Positions 16,657 to 26,301 of a stretch of 64,000 nucleotides of DNA are shown in pieces (position 1 is the stretch's first letter; the number at the start of each line of letters is the position of its first letter). This stretch comes from Nocardioides astragali (GTDB lineage Bacteria; Actinomycetota; Actinomycetes; Propionibacteriales; Nocardioidaceae), in assembly GCF_024436375.1 (NCBI RefSeq), contig NZ_JAFMZM010000004.1, positions 62,001-126,000 on the forward strand, read 5' to 3'. The position numbers and the translations under genes were made by a program. Under the pieces are notes generated by a model, which saw nothing but the letters and a program-made list of their open reading frames with translations, made no database searches and was not told where the DNA came from.

Positions 16657-19600
16657 ATGCTCGATTCCGACCAGCCCGACCGGACCGACACCACACTCGG
16701 CGACACTCCCGACTCGTCGCCTGACACGCCGGCGGCAGCCGCGCTGCCCGTGGTGACGAGGCGTACGCGCAAGGCGCCGGCCAAGAAGGCCGCCGTAGCC
16801 CCCGAGTCGTCCACCGACGCCGTCGCGGACCCGCTCGCCGCCCCGCCCGCCAAGAAGGCCCCCGCTCGCAAGGCACCGGCGAAGAAGGCCGCCGCCAAGC
16901 GCACCCCCGCCAAGAAGACCGACGCCGCCGCCGGTCCGGGAGTCGTCGAGGCAACCGAGGCGCCCGAGGCAGCCGAGGCGCCCGAGGCGCTCGACATCCC
17001 CGCCCAGGACGAGGTCGCCGCGCCGGCGAAGAAGGCCACCGCTCGCAAGTCCGCAGCGAAGGCCACGGCCAAGAAGACGACCCCCCGCAAGTCCACCGCC
17101 AAGAAGGCAGCCCCGGCTCCGGAGCAGTCCGACGAGGCCGCCGAGGCCGCCGAGGCGACCCCCGCCGACGAGACGCCCGCTCACGCGGTGCTCTTCCAGG
17201 CACCGGTCGCCACGACCACCCGGCGTACGCGCCGGCGGGCCGAGCCCGTCGCCGACGAGCCGTCCGAGGACGCTGCCACGGCCGAGCCCACCGCCGCGGA
17301 CGAGTCGGACGAGACGTCCGCCGAGGCTCCCGCCCAGCGCGAAGGCAGGAAGCCGGCCGCCAAGAAGGCCGCCGCGAAGAAGGCGGCCAGCAAGAAGTCG
17401 GGCGGCAGGAACGCCGCCGACCTGACGTCCGACGTGGCATCCGACGTGGCATCCGACGTGGCATCCGACGAGGCGGACGAGCTCGACGAGCCGCTGCCGG
17501 CGCCGACCGACGACGAGGACGAGTCGCAGGACGCGACGACCCAGGACGACGAGTCGGGTGAGGGCGAAGGTGGTCAGGCGCGCCGTCGTCGCCGCCGCGG
17601 CGGTCGTCGTCGGCGCAAGTCCTCCGACGACAACGGCGACGGCTCCGACGAGTCGGGCTCGGCCGATGCCTCCACCGACGCCTCCGTCGACACCTCCGGT
17701 GCCACTGCCGAGGCGGCCGCTGCCACCGATGACGAGCCCGGGTCGGACGACGCGGGGGAGGGCAACGGCGAAGGCACCTCTCGTCGCCGCCGCCGTCGGC
17801 GTCGCTCGGGCGACGACGGTGCCGCGGACGACGCCGAGCCCAACACCGTCACCCGCGTGCGCAAGAGCCGGACCGCCGAGGACCAGATCACGGCCGTCGC
17901 CGGCTCCACCCGGCTCGAGGCCAAGAAGCAGCGCCGGCGCGAAGGACGCGAGGCCGGCCGCCGCCGTGCGCCGATCGTCAGCGAGGCCGAGTTCCTGGCC
18001 CGCCGCGAGTCGGTCGAGCGCGTCATGGTGATCCGCCAGCGCAAGGACCTGATCCAGATCGGCGTCCTGGAGGACAAGGTGCTCGTCGAGCACTACGTCG
18101 CCCGCGAGTCGCAGACCTCGCTGATCGGCAACGTCTACCTCGGCCGGGTCCAGAACGTGCTGCCGTCGATGGAGGCCGCCTTCATCGACATCGGCAAGGG
18201 CCGCAACGCGGTCCTCTACGCCGGTGAGGTGAACTGGTCCTCGCTGGGCCACAAGGAGGGCCAGCCCCGCAAGATCGAGTCCGTCCTCTCCAGCGGCCAG
18301 ATGATCCTGGTCCAGGTCACCAAGGACCCGATCGGGCACAAGGGAGCTCGCCTGACCAGCCAGATCAGCCTCGCCGGCCGGTTCCTGGTCTATGTCCCCG
18401 ACGGCACCACCTCCGGCATCTCGCGCAAGCTGCCCGACACCGAGCGCAACCGCCTCAAGACCCTCCTCAAGGAGATCGTCCCCGACACCGCCGGCGTCAT
18501 CGTGCGCACCGCGGCGGAGGGTGCCAGCGAGGAGGAGCTCACGCGTGACGTCGAGCGGCTGAAGTCGCGCTGGGAGGACATCGAGAAGAAGTCCACCAAC
18601 AAGGGCTCCGGCCCGCAGCTGCTCTACGGCGAGCCCGACCTCACCCTGAAGGTCGTGCGCGACCTGTTCACCGAGGACTTCGCCAAGCTGGTCATCGAGG
18701 GCGACGACGCCTGGGACACCGTCCACGGGTACGTCGAGTCGGTGGCACCGGACCTCGCCGAGCGGGTCGAGAAGTTCGAGCGCGGCAACACCGGGGGCGA
18801 CATCTTCGCGACCTACCGGGTCGACGAGCAGATCCAGAAGGGCCTGGACCGCAAGGTCTGGCTGCCCTCCGGTGGCTCCCTGATCATCGACCGCACGGAG
18901 GCGATGACCGTCGTCGACGTGAACACAGGCAAGTTCACCGGCTCCGGTGGCAACCTGGAGGAGACGGTCACCAAGAACAACCTCGAGGCGGCTGAGGAGA
19001 TCGTGCGCCAGCTCCGGCTGCGCGACATCGGCGGCATCATCGTCGTCGACTTCATCGACATGGTCCTCGAGTCCAACCGCGACCTCGTGGTGCGCCGGCT
19101 CGTCGAGTGCCTGGGTCGCGACCGGACCCGCCACCAGGTCGCCGAGGTGACCTCCCTCGGTCTCGTGCAGATGACGCGCAAGCGGATCGGCACCGGACTC
19201 GTCGAGGCCTTCAGCGAGAACTGCGAGCACTGCCAGGGCCGGGGCGTGGTCATCAAGGACCAGCCCGTCGACCCCCACGCGAAGTCCGACGAGGGCGACG
19301 GTCGGCGCACGAACGGCCGCCGTCGCGGTCGACGGGGCGCGGGCGACGAGGGCTCCGACAAGCCCACCGAGCAGACCACCAGCGCTCCCTCGCCCAAGGT
19401 CATCGCCGCGATGGCGCGGCACGAGAAGGCGGCCGAGCAGACCGACGACGCCCCGACCGAGGCTGAGGCTTCCGACGAGGCTCCGACTGGCGCAGCCGAG
19501 GATCCCACTGCGACTCCGGCTGAGGTTCCTGCCGAGGCTGCGGCCGAGTCCCCTGAGGCTCCGGCCGAGGAGACCCCGGCTGAAGCTCAGACCGAGACTC

Positions 19601-19941
19601 CGGCCGAGGCTCCTGCCGAGACCACGGCTGAGGCTCCTGCCGAGACCCCGGCTGAAGCTCAGACCGAGACTCCGGCCGAGGAGGCTCCGGCCGAGGTCGA
19701 GAAGCCGCGCGTTGTCACGCGTACGCGCCGTCGCGCAGCCAGCCGCCCTGCGGGCCCCCCGGCGCTCCCTGACGCGCCGGTGACCTCGGTCGCCGCCGGC
19801 AGGCTGCCCGAGTCCGGGCTGGTCGAGCCGGGCACCGTGGCCGTCGAGCCCGGCGTCGGGACGCTGACCGCGGAGCCCGCGTCCGAGGCACCGACGGTGG
19901 AGCACGTCCCGATCAAGAAGAAGGGCTCACGCAAGCGCTGA
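16657..19941 (+). CDS. rne: ribonuclease E/G family endoribonuclease
   Basis: 1094 aa. The catalytic core (residues about 430-900) has the S1 RNA-binding region (IGNVYLGRVQNVLPSMEAAF), the DNase-I-like site with metal-binding acids in VVDVNTGKFTG and IVVDFIDM, and the Zn-link motif CEHCQGRG for tetramer formation. The core is flanked by low-complexity arms: an N-terminal Ala/Lys arm with histone-like PAKKA units and Arg-rich patches (RRRRRRGGRRRRK-like), and a C-terminal arm of ProAlaGlu repeats. Such arms are typical of actinobacterial RNase E, where they bind RNA and degradosome partners. The ATG at 16657 has GAGGAG 6 bases upstream. It processes rRNA and turns over mRNA. Confidence 0.92.
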   Translation: MLDSDQPDRTDTTLGDTPDSSPDTPAAAALPVVTRRTRKAPAKKAAVAPESSTDAVADPLAAPPAKKAPARKAPAKKAAAKRTPAKKTDAAAGPGVVEATEAPEAAEAPEALDIPAQDEVAAPAKKATARKSAAKATAKKTTPRKSTAKKAAPAPEQSDEAAEAAEATPADETPAHAVLFQAPVATTTRRTRRRAEPVADEPSEDAATAEPTAADESDETSAEAPAQREGRKPAAKKAAAKKAASKKSGGRNAADLTSDVASDVASDVASDEADELDEPLPAPTDDEDESQDATTQDDESGEGEGGQARRRRRRGGRRRRKSSDDNGDGSDESGSADASTDASVDTSGATAEAAAATDDEPGSDDAGEGNGEGTSRRRRRRRRSGDDGAADDAEPNTVTRVRKSRTAEDQITAVAGSTRLEAKKQRRREGREAGRRRAPIVSEAEFLARRESVERVMVIRQRKDLIQIGVLEDKVLVEHYVARESQTSLIGNVYLGRVQNVLPSMEAAFIDIGKGRNAVLYAGEVNWSSLGHKEGQPRKIESVLSSGQMILVQVTKDPIGHKGARLTSQISLAGRFLVYVPDGTTSGISRKLPDTERNRLKTLLKEIVPDTAGVIVRTAAEGASEEELTRDVERLKSRWEDIEKKSTNKGSGPQLLYGEPDLTLKVVRDLFTEDFAKLVIEGDDAWDTVHGYVESVAPDLAERVEKFERGNTGGDIFATYRVDEQIQKGLDRKVWLPSGGSLIIDRTEAMTVVDVNTGKFTGSGGNLEETVTKNNLEAAEEIVRQLRLRDIGGIIVVDFIDMVLESNRDLVVRRLVECLGRDRTRHQVAEVTSLGLVQMTRKRIGTGLVEAFSENCEHCQGRGVVIKDQPVDPHAKSDEGDGRRTNGRRRGRRGAGDEGSDKPTEQTTSAPSPKVIAAMARHEKAAEQTDDAPTEAEASDEAPTGAAEDPTATPAEVPAEAAAESPEAPAEETPAEAQTETPAEAPAETTAEAPAETPAEAQTETPAEEAPAEVEKPRVVTRTRRRAASRPAGPPALPDAPVTSVAAGRLPESGLVEPGTVAVEPGVGTLTAEPASEAPTVEHVPIKKKGSRKR
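17431..17466 (+). repeat. 12-bp tandem repeat in rne
   Basis: Three perfect copies of GACGTGGCATCC, coding for DVAS, in the low-complexity N-terminal arm of RNase E. Confidence 0.85.
19570..19680 (+). repeat. 39-bp direct repeat, period 72, in rne C-terminal arm
   Basis: Bases 19570-19608 recur identically at 19642-19680. They encode part of the ETPAEAQTETPAE repeat. This looks like a recent in-frame duplication in a disordered Pro/Ala/Glu region. Confidence 0.8.
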
Positions 19942-19953
19942 GCCTCTTGGGGA

Positions 19954-19986
19954 GGTGGCCGGGCGTCGTTTTGCCCGGTCGCCACC
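19954..19986 (+). terminator. hairpin after rne
   Basis: GGTGGC and CGGGC pair with GCCCG and GCCACC around a GTCGTTTT loop, 12 bases after the rne stop. A GC-rich terminator candidate separating rne from the ribosomal protein genes. Confidence 0.55.
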
Positions 19987-20119
19987 CGATCCCGTAGTCT
20001 TGACCCTCGGTGTTCGACACACCGATCCCTGCGCGCCCGCCACGCGGCGTACTCGCCCGAAGTTCAGGCGGTGTTGTGCGCAGACCGACGTTTCCGCAGT
20101 TCTGACGAGGAGAGTGGCC

Positions 20120-20422
20120 GTGTACGCGATCGTGCGCGCTGGCAGCAAGCAGCAGAAGGTTGCCGTTGGCGACGTCATCGAGATCGACAAGACCGACGTG
20201 GCCGCGGGTGACACCATCACCCTTCCCGTCGTCATGGTCGTCGATGGCGAGAAGGTCACCGCGACCGGCCTCGACAAGGCGAGCGTGACCGTCGAGGTCA
20301 CCGGTGCCACCAAGGGCCCCAAGATCATCATCCAGAAGTACAAGAACAAGACCGGCTACAAGAAGCGCCAGGGTCACCGCCAGAAGTACACCCAGGTCAA
20401 GGTCACCGACATCTCCCTCTGA
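20120..20422 (+). CDS. rplU: 50S ribosomal protein L21
   Basis: 100 aa, full length for bacterial L21 (YAIVRAGSKQQKVAVGD at the N-terminus; YKNKTGYKKRQGHRQKYTQVKV at the C-terminus, the conserved rRNA-binding part). The GTG start at 20120 follows AGGAGAG by 5 bases; an in-frame GTG six bases earlier is possible but would overlap the ribosome-binding site. The region 19987-20119 upstream probably holds its promoter and leader (TAGTCT at 19995). Co-transcribed with rpmA. Confidence 0.95.
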   Translation: MYAIVRAGSKQQKVAVGDVIEIDKTDVAAGDTITLPVVMVVDGEKVTATGLDKASVTVEVTGATKGPKIIIQKYKNKTGYKKRQGHRQKYTQVKVTDISL

Positions 20423-20479
20423 GCCCGCGCTCGAGGTCGACCACTCATCCCAGACTCTTCGAAGCAGAAGGACTGAACA

Positions 20480-20734
20480 ATGGCTCACAAGAAGGGTGCC
20501 GCGAGCACCAAGAACGGTCGTGACTCCAACGCCCAGCGCCTCGGCGTGAAGCGCTTCGGCGGCCAGACCGTCCTGGCCGGCGAGATCATCGTCCGCCAGC
20601 GTGGCACGCACTTCCACCCGGGCACCGGAGTGGGCCGTGGCGGCGACGACACGCTGTTCGCCCTGCAGGCCGGCGCCGTCGAGTTCGGCACCCGCCGCGG
20701 TCGCAAGGTCGTCAACATCGTCCCCGGCGAGTGA
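20480..20734 (+). CDS. rpmA: 50S ribosomal protein L27
   Basis: 84 aa. The N-terminus [16 protein letters not shown] reaches toward the peptidyl transferase centre in known ribosomes. It has the L27 core [23 protein letters not shown] (residues about 23-45) and [18 protein letters not shown]. There is no N-terminal cleavage extension of the Firmicutes type. The Shine-Dalgarno AGAAGGA lies about 8 bases before the ATG. Second gene of the rplU-rpmA unit; a hairpin follows. Confidence 0.96.
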   Translation: MAHKKGAASTKNGRDSNAQRLGVKRFGGQTVLAGEIIVRQRGTHFHPGTGVGRGGDDTLFALQAGAVEFGTRRGRKVVNIVPGE

Positions 20735-20760
20735 CGTCACCGCGACACTGAGCACTTCTG

Positions 20761-20792
20761 CGAAGGGCGTCCCTGTCTGGGGGCGCCCTTCG
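20761..20792 (+). terminator. strong hairpin after rpmA
   Basis: CGAAGGGCG pairs perfectly with CGCCCTTCG (9 bp), and an inner TCCC/GGGG extension surrounds the TGTCTG loop. Located 26 bases after the rpmA stop; a likely intrinsic terminator lacking a U tract. Confidence 0.7.
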
Positions 20793-20834
20793 CGGCTTTC
20801 GAGGCTCCCGCCTCACCACTGACAAGGACATCCC

Positions 20835-22397
20835 ATGGCCATCCCCACGTTCGTCGACCACGTCACGCTGCACCTCGCAGCCGGACGAGGTGGCAACGGT
20901 GTGGCCTCGGTGCACCGGGAGAAGTTCAAGCCTCTCGGCGGCCCTGACGGCGGCAACGGAGGTCAGGGCGGGTCGATCATCCTCGAGGTCGACACGAGCG
21001 TGACGACCCTCGTCGACTACCACCACAGCCCCAAGCGACGCGCCGAGAACGGCGGGCAGGGCGCCGGTGACCACAAGAACGGCGGAAACGGCAAGGACCT
21101 GGTGCTGAAGGTCCCCGACGGCACCCTGGTCAAGGACGCCGACGGCAACGTGCTCGCCGACCTGGTCGGCCACGGCACCACTCTCGTGATCGCCCAGGGC
21201 GGTCGCGGTGGGCTCGGCAACGCCGCGCTGGCGTCCTCCAAGCGCAAGGCCCCCGGGTTCGCGCTGCTCGGCGAGCCCGGCGACGAGCTCGACGTACGCC
21301 TCGAGCTGAAGGTCGTGGCCGACATCGGCCTCGTCGGCTTCCCGAGCGCCGGCAAGTCGTCCCTGATCGCGGCGATCTCCCGGGCCCGGCCCAAGATCGC
21401 CGACTACCCGTTCACCACGCTCATCCCCAACCTCGGGGTGGTCACTGCCGGCGAGACGACGTTCACCGTCGCAGACGTGCCGGGCCTGATCGAGGGAGCG
21501 GCGGAGGGACGCGGCCTGGGCCACGACTTCCTGCGCCACATCGAGCGCTGTGCCGCACTCGTCCACGTGGTCGACACGGCCACGATCGAGCCGGGCCGCA
21601 ACCCTCTCGACGACCTCGACATCATCGAGGGTGAGCTGGCCCGCTACGGCGGGCTCGAGGACCGGCCCCGGCTGGTCGCCCTCAACAAGATCGACGTGCC
21701 CGACGGCCACGACATCGCCGAGATGGTCGTCGAGGAGCTGCGAGGGCGCGGCCTGCAGGTCTTCGAGGTCAGTGCGGCGTCGGGAGCGGGCCTGCGCGAG
21801 CTGACGTTCGCGATGGCGGAGATCGTCACGGCCTCCCGGGTGGAGACGCCCGAGGTCGAGGCCCAGCGCATCGTGCTGCGGCCGCCGGCTGTCGACGGTG
21901 GAGCCGACTTCGAGGTCCTCGCGACCGACGACGGCTGGCGGGTGCGGGGCGCCAAGCCGGAGCGCTGGGTGCGCCAGACCGACTTCAGCAACGAGGAGGC
22001 CGTCGGCTTCCTCGCCGATCGCCTCAACCGGCTCGGCGTCGAGGTCAAGCTCGTGCAGATGGGCGCCCAGGAGGGCGACACGGTGCTCATCGGCCCCGAG
22101 GACAACTCGGTCGTCTTCGACTTCAAGCCCAGCATCGAGGCCGGTGCCGAGATGCTCGGCCGTCGCGGTGAGGACGAGCGGCTGCGCGAGCAACGCCCGG
22201 CCCGCACCCGTCGCCACGAGATCGACGAGGCGATGGAGACCAAGGCGGAGGAGGAGGCGCGCGCCGACGTGGCCCGCCGCCTCGACGCGGAGCGGAAGAA
22301 GGGTCCCAACCGCAGCACCGGCAGCTCCGGAGTGGGTCCGATGTCCTACGAGATCGGCACCAAGGACGACCCCGACTGGGACGGCAGTGACGACTGA
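20835..22397 (+). CDS. obgE: Obg family GTPase ObgE/CgtA
   Basis: 520 aa. The N-terminal glycine-rich Obg domain ([31 protein letters not shown]) is followed by the G domain with Walker [11 protein letters not shown] (around residue 170), switch [16 protein letters not shown] and SAA, and then by an OCT domain and an acidic/basic tail. Ribosome-associated GTPase for 50S assembly and stress response. The ATG follows GACAAGGACATCCC (weak Shine-Dalgarno AAGGA). The proB start lies inside its last codons. Confidence 0.95.
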   Translation: MAIPTFVDHVTLHLAAGRGGNGVASVHREKFKPLGGPDGGNGGQGGSIILEVDTSVTTLVDYHHSPKRRAENGGQGAGDHKNGGNGKDLVLKVPDGTLVKDADGNVLADLVGHGTTLVIAQGGRGGLGNAALASSKRKAPGFALLGEPGDELDVRLELKVVADIGLVGFPSAGKSSLIAAISRARPKIADYPFTTLIPNLGVVTAGETTFTVADVPGLIEGAAEGRGLGHDFLRHIERCAALVHVVDTATIEPGRNPLDDLDIIEGELARYGGLEDRPRLVALNKIDVPDGHDIAEMVVEELRGRGLQVFEVSAASGAGLRELTFAMAEIVTASRVETPEVEAQRIVLRPPAVDGGADFEVLATDDGWRVRGAKPERWVRQTDFSNEEAVGFLADRLNRLGVEVKLVQMGAQEGDTVLIGPEDNSVVFDFKPSIEAGAEMLGRRGEDERLREQRPARTRRHEIDEAMETKAEEEARADVARRLDAERKKGPNRSTGSSGVGPMSYEIGTKDDPDWDGSDD

Positions 22398-23508
22398 CCG
22401 CTCGGCCCTGGTCCGAGGCGCCCGGCGCATCGTGGTCAAGGTCGGCTCGTCGTCGCTGACCACCGCCGCCGGCGGGATCGACCCGGCCCGGGTGCGTCAG
22501 CTGGTCGAGGTCCTGGCCGCTGCGCGCAGTGCGGGTGCCGAGGTCGTCCTCGTCTCCTCCGGGGCGATCGCGGCGGGACTGGCGCCGCTGGGCCTCACCA
22601 AGCGGCCCAGGGGGCTCGCGGCCCAGCAGGCGGCCGCGTCCGTCGGCCAGGGCCTGCTGGCCCACCGCTACCAGGAGGAGTTCGCCCGCCATGGCATCGT
22701 CACGGGCCAGGTGCTGCTCACCGTCGACGACGTGACCCGGCGCGCCCACTACCGCAACGCCCACCAGACCTTCGCCAAGCTGCTCGAGCTCGGCGTGGTC
22801 CCGATCGTCAACGAGAACGACACCGTCGCGACGTCCGAGATCCGGTTCGGCGACAACGACCGGCTGGCCGCCCTCGTCGCCCACCTGGTCCACGCCGACC
22901 TGCTCGTCCTGCTCTCCGACGTGGACGGCCTCTATGACGGGCCGCCCAGCCGCCCCGGCTCGCGACTCATCCCAGTCGTGCGCTCCGAGGCCGACCTCGC
23001 CTCGGTGACGATCGGCCCCGCAGGGTCCTCCGGTGTCGGGACCGGCGGCATGACGACCAAGGTCGAGGCCGCTCGCATCGCGACGGGCGCCGGCATCGAC
23101 GTGGTGCTCACCTCGGCGGACCAGGCAGCCCCGGCACTCTCGGGCGCCGAGGTCGGCACGCTCTTCGCGTCGACCGGCAAGCGACGACCCACCCGGCTGC
23201 TGTGGCTGGCCCACGCGACGTCCGGCCAGGGCACCCTCACGCTGGACGCCGGTGCCGTACGCGCGGTGGTGGAGCGCCGCGCCTCCCTGCTGCCGGCCGG
23301 CATCACCGCCGTCGGCGGCGGCTTCGTGGCCGGCGATGCGGTGGACCTGCTCGCACCCGACGGGACCGTCGTGGCGCGCGGGCTGGTGAACTTCGACGCC
23401 GAGGAGCTCCCGGCGCTGCTTGGCCGCTCGACCAAGGAGCTCAAGGTGGCCCTCGGTGCGGCGTACGAGCGCGAGGTCATCCACCGCGACGACCTGGTGC
23501 TGCTGTAG
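22387..23508 (+). CDS. proB: glutamate 5-kinase
   Basis: 373 aa. Amino-acid kinase domain ([10 protein letters not shown] at the N-terminus, [47 protein letters not shown]) plus a C-terminal PUA domain (about residues 285-370). It phosphorylates glutamate as the first step of proline synthesis. The GTG start overlaps the end of obgE by 11 bases, which implies translational coupling. It is followed after 4 bases by the end of a convergent lipoprotein gene, with no room for a separate terminator. Confidence 0.94.
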   Translation: MTTDRSALVRGARRIVVKVGSSSLTTAAGGIDPARVRQLVEVLAAARSAGAEVVLVSSGAIAAGLAPLGLTKRPRGLAAQQAAASVGQGLLAHRYQEEFARHGIVTGQVLLTVDDVTRRAHYRNAHQTFAKLLELGVVPIVNENDTVATSEIRFGDNDRLAALVAHLVHADLLVLLSDVDGLYDGPPSRPGSRLIPVVRSEADLASVTIGPAGSSGVGTGGMTTKVEAARIATGAGIDVVLTSADQAAPALSGAEVGTLFASTGKRRPTRLLWLAHATSGQGTLTLDAGAVRAVVERRASLLPAGITAVGGGFVAGDAVDLLAPDGTVVARGLVNFDAEELPALLGRSTKELKVALGAAYEREVIHRDDLVLL

Positions 23509-23512
23509 CGGC

Positions 23513-24679
23513 TCAGTCGCCGCTGCGGGCGGCCACCAGAGTGGCGTCGAACGCCTGCAACAGGTCGATCACCGCTTGCCGGGGGACCTTCGGCGCCTTG
23601 ACCCCCAGGTTCCCGAACTCGACGGCGGCAAAGGTCGCCAGAAGCTCGTCGGAGTGGACGAGCGCGCTGCTGGCCGTGCCGCTGGCGGGGACCACGATGG
23701 CGATTCCGGCGTCGCCCTCGTCCACCGGGAAACGGTTCTCACGCTGCGCCGGCCGGGCGGCGTCCGCCACGAGCGCATCGGCCTGCTCCTGCGGGATCGG
23801 GCCGGCGGTCAGTCGGAGCAGGCGGTCACGCTCGGGGTTGCGGTAGAGGCACTGGATCTTGCCCGCCCCGTCGTCGGAGCCACGTGCCGTGGTCGCCTGG
23901 CCGATCACTGCCCGGACCTGGGGGTCGTCCGGGCGGGGGCACGCCTCGGGCAGCAGCACCCGAGGCTGCTCGTCGCGTTCGAGCGACAGCGAGTCGAGGA
24001 CGGCAAGCAGCTGGTCGGTGGTCTTCTTCCGCTGGGCTGCGCTCCCTTCGTCGAAGCGGCGGGCCGCGCTGTCCTTGACCAGCACCCAGAAGCCCACCTC
24101 CTCGTTGGCGTGGTATCCGTAGCCGTTGACGGTGGTGAAGTCCGACGTGGTGATGGCGGCGTAGCCGCGGTCGGTCGCCGTCCCACCGGCCGAGCCAAGG
24201 ATCTCGTTGACGTCGGTGGGCCCGAACTTCCCGAGGAACCAGCCCCACGCCGCGACGTCGACCTCGCCGCCGTCCTTGTCGGGATGGCTCACGACGCAGC
24301 CGTACTTGGTGGTGTCGTCCACGACGAGCGCACCGATCGCGTCGAGCAGGGTGATGGAGCTGGTCAGCTCGGTGTGCAGGCGGACCGACACGCGCTGGGC
24401 CGCGGGGACGAAGGAGCGCCACTCCTCCGGGGCGAGGCTCTCGCACGGGTTGATGTTCTCGACCGCGGCGCCGTCGGCGGTCGGCTCGGGCTCCGCAGGC
24501 TCCGTCGATCCGTCGGCCTCAGCTGGATCGTCGGTGTCGGTGGACTCCGACGTTCTGTTCGTGGGCTCGCCCTCCCCGTCCGAAGGATCGGACGACCCGC
24601 CGCTGCAGCCGGCGAGGAGCAGTGCGGCGAGCAGCGCAGCGAGCAGGGGGCGGAGTCCGGGACGGGCAGGCATCGTCAT
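23513..24679 (-). CDS. secreted lipoprotein, possibly DUF3558-like
   Basis: About 388 aa. The signal peptide ends in the lipobox LLLAGCSGG, so the mature protein is lipid-anchored outside the cell. A Ser/Glu/Thr/Pro-rich spacer (residues about 30-70) is followed by NPCESLAPEEW and a second Cys-containing half (LLPEACPRPDDPQ, KIQCLYRN), as if two related domains were repeated. DUF3558-type actinobacterial lipoproteins begin with a similar NPC motif; this match is tentative. I prefer ATG 24679 over GTG 24697. Function unknown. Confidence 0.6.
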   Translation of the reverse strand: MTMPARPGLRPLLAALLAALLLAGCSGGSSDPSDGEGEPTNRTSESTDTDDPAEADGSTEPAEPEPTADGAAVENINPCESLAPEEWRSFVPAAQRVSVRLHTELTSSITLLDAIGALVVDDTTKYGCVVSHPDKDGGEVDVAAWGWFLGKFGPTDVNEILGSAGGTATDRGYAAITTSDFTTVNGYGYHANEEVGFWVLVKDSAARRFDEGSAAQRKKTTDQLLAVLDSLSLERDEQPRVLLPEACPRPDDPQVRAVIGQATTARGSDDGAGKIQCLYRNPERDRLLRLTAGPIPQEQADALVADAARPAQRENRFPVDEGDAGIAIVVPASGTASSALVHSDELLATFAAVEFGNLGVKAPKVPRQAVIDLLQAFDATLVAARSGD

Positions 24680-24746
24680 GGTCGGAATCCTGCCCACTCG
24701 CCCGCCAGGTAATCCTCCCGGAACGGGCGACTCGACCTCGGTCGAC

Positions 24747-25064
24747 TCAGTCCTCGGCGAGCGCCTCCTCGATCTCGTCCATCGCGCTGGTGAAGGCCCC
24801 GGCCAGGTCGACGTCGTAGGCGTCGGCGAGCGTCAGCACGCTCCAGAGGCAGTCGGCGAGCTCGTGGGCGAGCGCCTCGTCGAGGTCGTCGCGCGGGCGG
24901 ACGCCCGCCTTGCCCTGCACGAGCTTGGCCAGGTCCCCGACGTCGCCGAGGAAGCCGAGCATGATCTCCTCGGTGCTCCACGAACGGCCGTAGGTCGACG
25001 CCTCGACCTCGGCGTAGCGCGACCTGACCGCGCGAGCGCGCTCCTGCATCTGCTGGAAGTCCAT
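24747..25064 (-). CDS. MazG-like NTP pyrophosphohydrolase family protein
   Basis: 105 aa, all helical. The pattern GDVGDLAKLVQGK...LAHELADCLWSVLTLAD is like the MazG/all-alpha NTPase metal-binding helices (ExxxD in ELADCLWS; the first helix has GDVGD where EExxE would be expected, so the metal site may be atypical). The family hydrolyses non-canonical or excess NTPs. It lies 15 bases after the broken HIT gene, suggesting a nucleotide-metabolism pair. Confidence 0.65.
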   Translation of the reverse strand: MDFQQMQERARAVRSRYAEVEASTYGRSWSTEEIMLGFLGDVGDLAKLVQGKAGVRPRDDLDEALAHELADCLWSVLTLADAYDVDLAGAFTSAMDEIEEALAED

Positions 25065-25079
25065 GCGGGGGAGTGTGGC

Positions 25080-25578
25080 CTATCGGAACGTCCGACCGAG
25101 ACCCAGTGCCCCCGCCAGCTTCGCGGCGAAGGGAGCCCGCTCGTCGGCGCAGACCCAGCGAGCCGCACGGTGCTGCTCGTAGAGCCGATAGCCCAGGAAG
25201 CGTGGAAAGACGTGGACATGCAGGTGCCAGACGTCCTGGTTGCCCGCCGGCTCGTTGTGCTGCCGGGTCGAGGTGCCCTCGCACGCGTAGGCGGCGCGCA
25301 TGGCCACGGCCACGCGCTGCGTGAGGTCCCAGACCGCGTGGCCGACGTCGGCCGGGATGGCGTACAGGTTCTCGTGATGCGCGCGCGGTCACCAGCGCGG
25401 CTCCGGGATTCCCTGGCCACCACTTGGGTGAGATGCGGGCGTAGGCGTGCTCGGTGACGGCGACCACGTCCTCGGGCTGGTTGTGCTCGTTGTGGATGCC
25501 GTGCTGGATGCCGCAGAACGGGCAGTCGTAGCCGTCCGGCTCGTGGGTGCCGTGCCGGGCCCAGTGCGTGTCGTCCAC
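25080..25578 (-). pseudogene. HIT family hydrolase gene interrupted by a frameshift
   Basis: The first part (from GTG 25578) reads DDTHWARHGTHEPDGYDCPFCGI and PEDVVAVTEHAYARISPKWWPGNPGAALVT, the usual start of a HIT protein. The frame then fails inside a GCGCGCGCG run at 25379-25387. Removing one base gives a continuous reading into HHENLYAIPADVGHAVWDLTQRVAVAMR and the catalytic HIT motif WHLHVHVFPRF, ending at 25080. HIT proteins hydrolyse nucleotide conjugates through the histidine triad. The break is either a real one-base insertion or a sequencing error in the GC run; everything else is intact. Confidence 0.75.
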
Positions 25579-25628
25579 GCGGTCAGCGTGCCATCCGTCA
25601 GCGAGAGCAGGGCGGCCGGCCCGGGGAC

Positions 25629-25634
25629 TAGCGT
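25629..25634 (+). promoter_or_regulatory. TAGCGT -10 box of nucleotidyltransferase gene
   Basis: TAGCGT lies 6 bases before the ATG at 25641; a leaderless layout. Confidence 0.4.
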
Positions 25635-25640
25635 CGGGGC

Positions 25641-26300
25641 ATGAGCGTCGAAAGGGAGCCGCTGCACCGGACGCCCGCCGAGATCGCCGAGGACGAGGAG
25701 TTCTTCCGGTGGTACGGCGACTGGGCGCCGCTGGACCCGGCGGGGCTCGCTGACTTCATGGCCGGCTTCTCACGCCCATGGTGGATCGTCGGCGGCTGGT
25801 CGATCGAGGCGTTCACCGGGGTTCCCCGGGAGCACGAGGACATCGACCTCTCGATCCTGGCCTGCGACCTCGATGCCTTCCGCGAGCACGTCGGCGAGGA
25901 GTGGAACCTGTGGAGCAACCACGGGGGCACCCTCCGCCCGTTCAACGACCGCCACCCGGAGGTGCTCGACGTGCACAGCCAGGTGTGGGTGCGGCGCAGT
26001 GCCGCCGACCCGTGGGTGATCGACCTCCCGATCACGCCCGACCGCGCCGGCCTCTGGACGAGCAAGCGCGACCCCGACCACGTCGCCCCGCTCGGCGACG
26101 TCACGTGGGCGGCCGAGGACGGGCTCCGGTACTTGCGACCCGAGATCACCCTGCTCTACAAGGCCGTGCTGCACCGTCCCAAGGACGACCGGGACCTCGC
26201 CATGACGTGGCCGCTGCTCGGTGCGGAGCAGCAGGCCTGGCTGCGCGAGGCCGTGGGCCGGCTCTACCCGGGCCACGACTGGGTGGGGCTGCTGGCCTGA
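25641..26300 (+). CDS. aminoglycoside adenylyltransferase-like nucleotidyltransferase
   Basis: 219 aa. Nucleotidyltransferase core WWIVGGWSIEAFTG followed by REHEDIDLSI (GG...DxD metal-binding motif, residues about 45-72), plus ITLLYKAVLHR later. This resembles ANT(2'')-like and related Pfam NTase families common in soil actinobacteria. Whether it modifies an antibiotic or another small molecule cannot be told. Probably leaderless. Convergent with the peptidase-like lipoprotein gene, with one base between them. Confidence 0.72.
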   Translation: MSVEREPLHRTPAEIAEDEEFFRWYGDWAPLDPAGLADFMAGFSRPWWIVGGWSIEAFTGVPREHEDIDLSILACDLDAFREHVGEEWNLWSNHGGTLRPFNDRHPEVLDVHSQVWVRRSAADPWVIDLPITPDRAGLWTSKRDPDHVAPLGDVTWAAEDGLRYLRPEITLLYKAVLHRPKDDRDLAMTWPLLGAEQQAWLREAVGRLYPGHDWVGLLA

Positions 26301-26301
26301 C

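Noticed and set aside
17431..17466. CRISPR-like or regulatory repeat
   Set aside because: Perfect 12-bp units without spacers, in frame, coding for DVAS in a disordered arm of RNase E.
15595..19905. 1436-aa open frame on the minus strand across rne
   Set aside because: Antisense shadow of a GC-rich, repeat-rich gene; Leu/Gly/Arg-rich low complexity, no domain, and rne on the other strand is certain.
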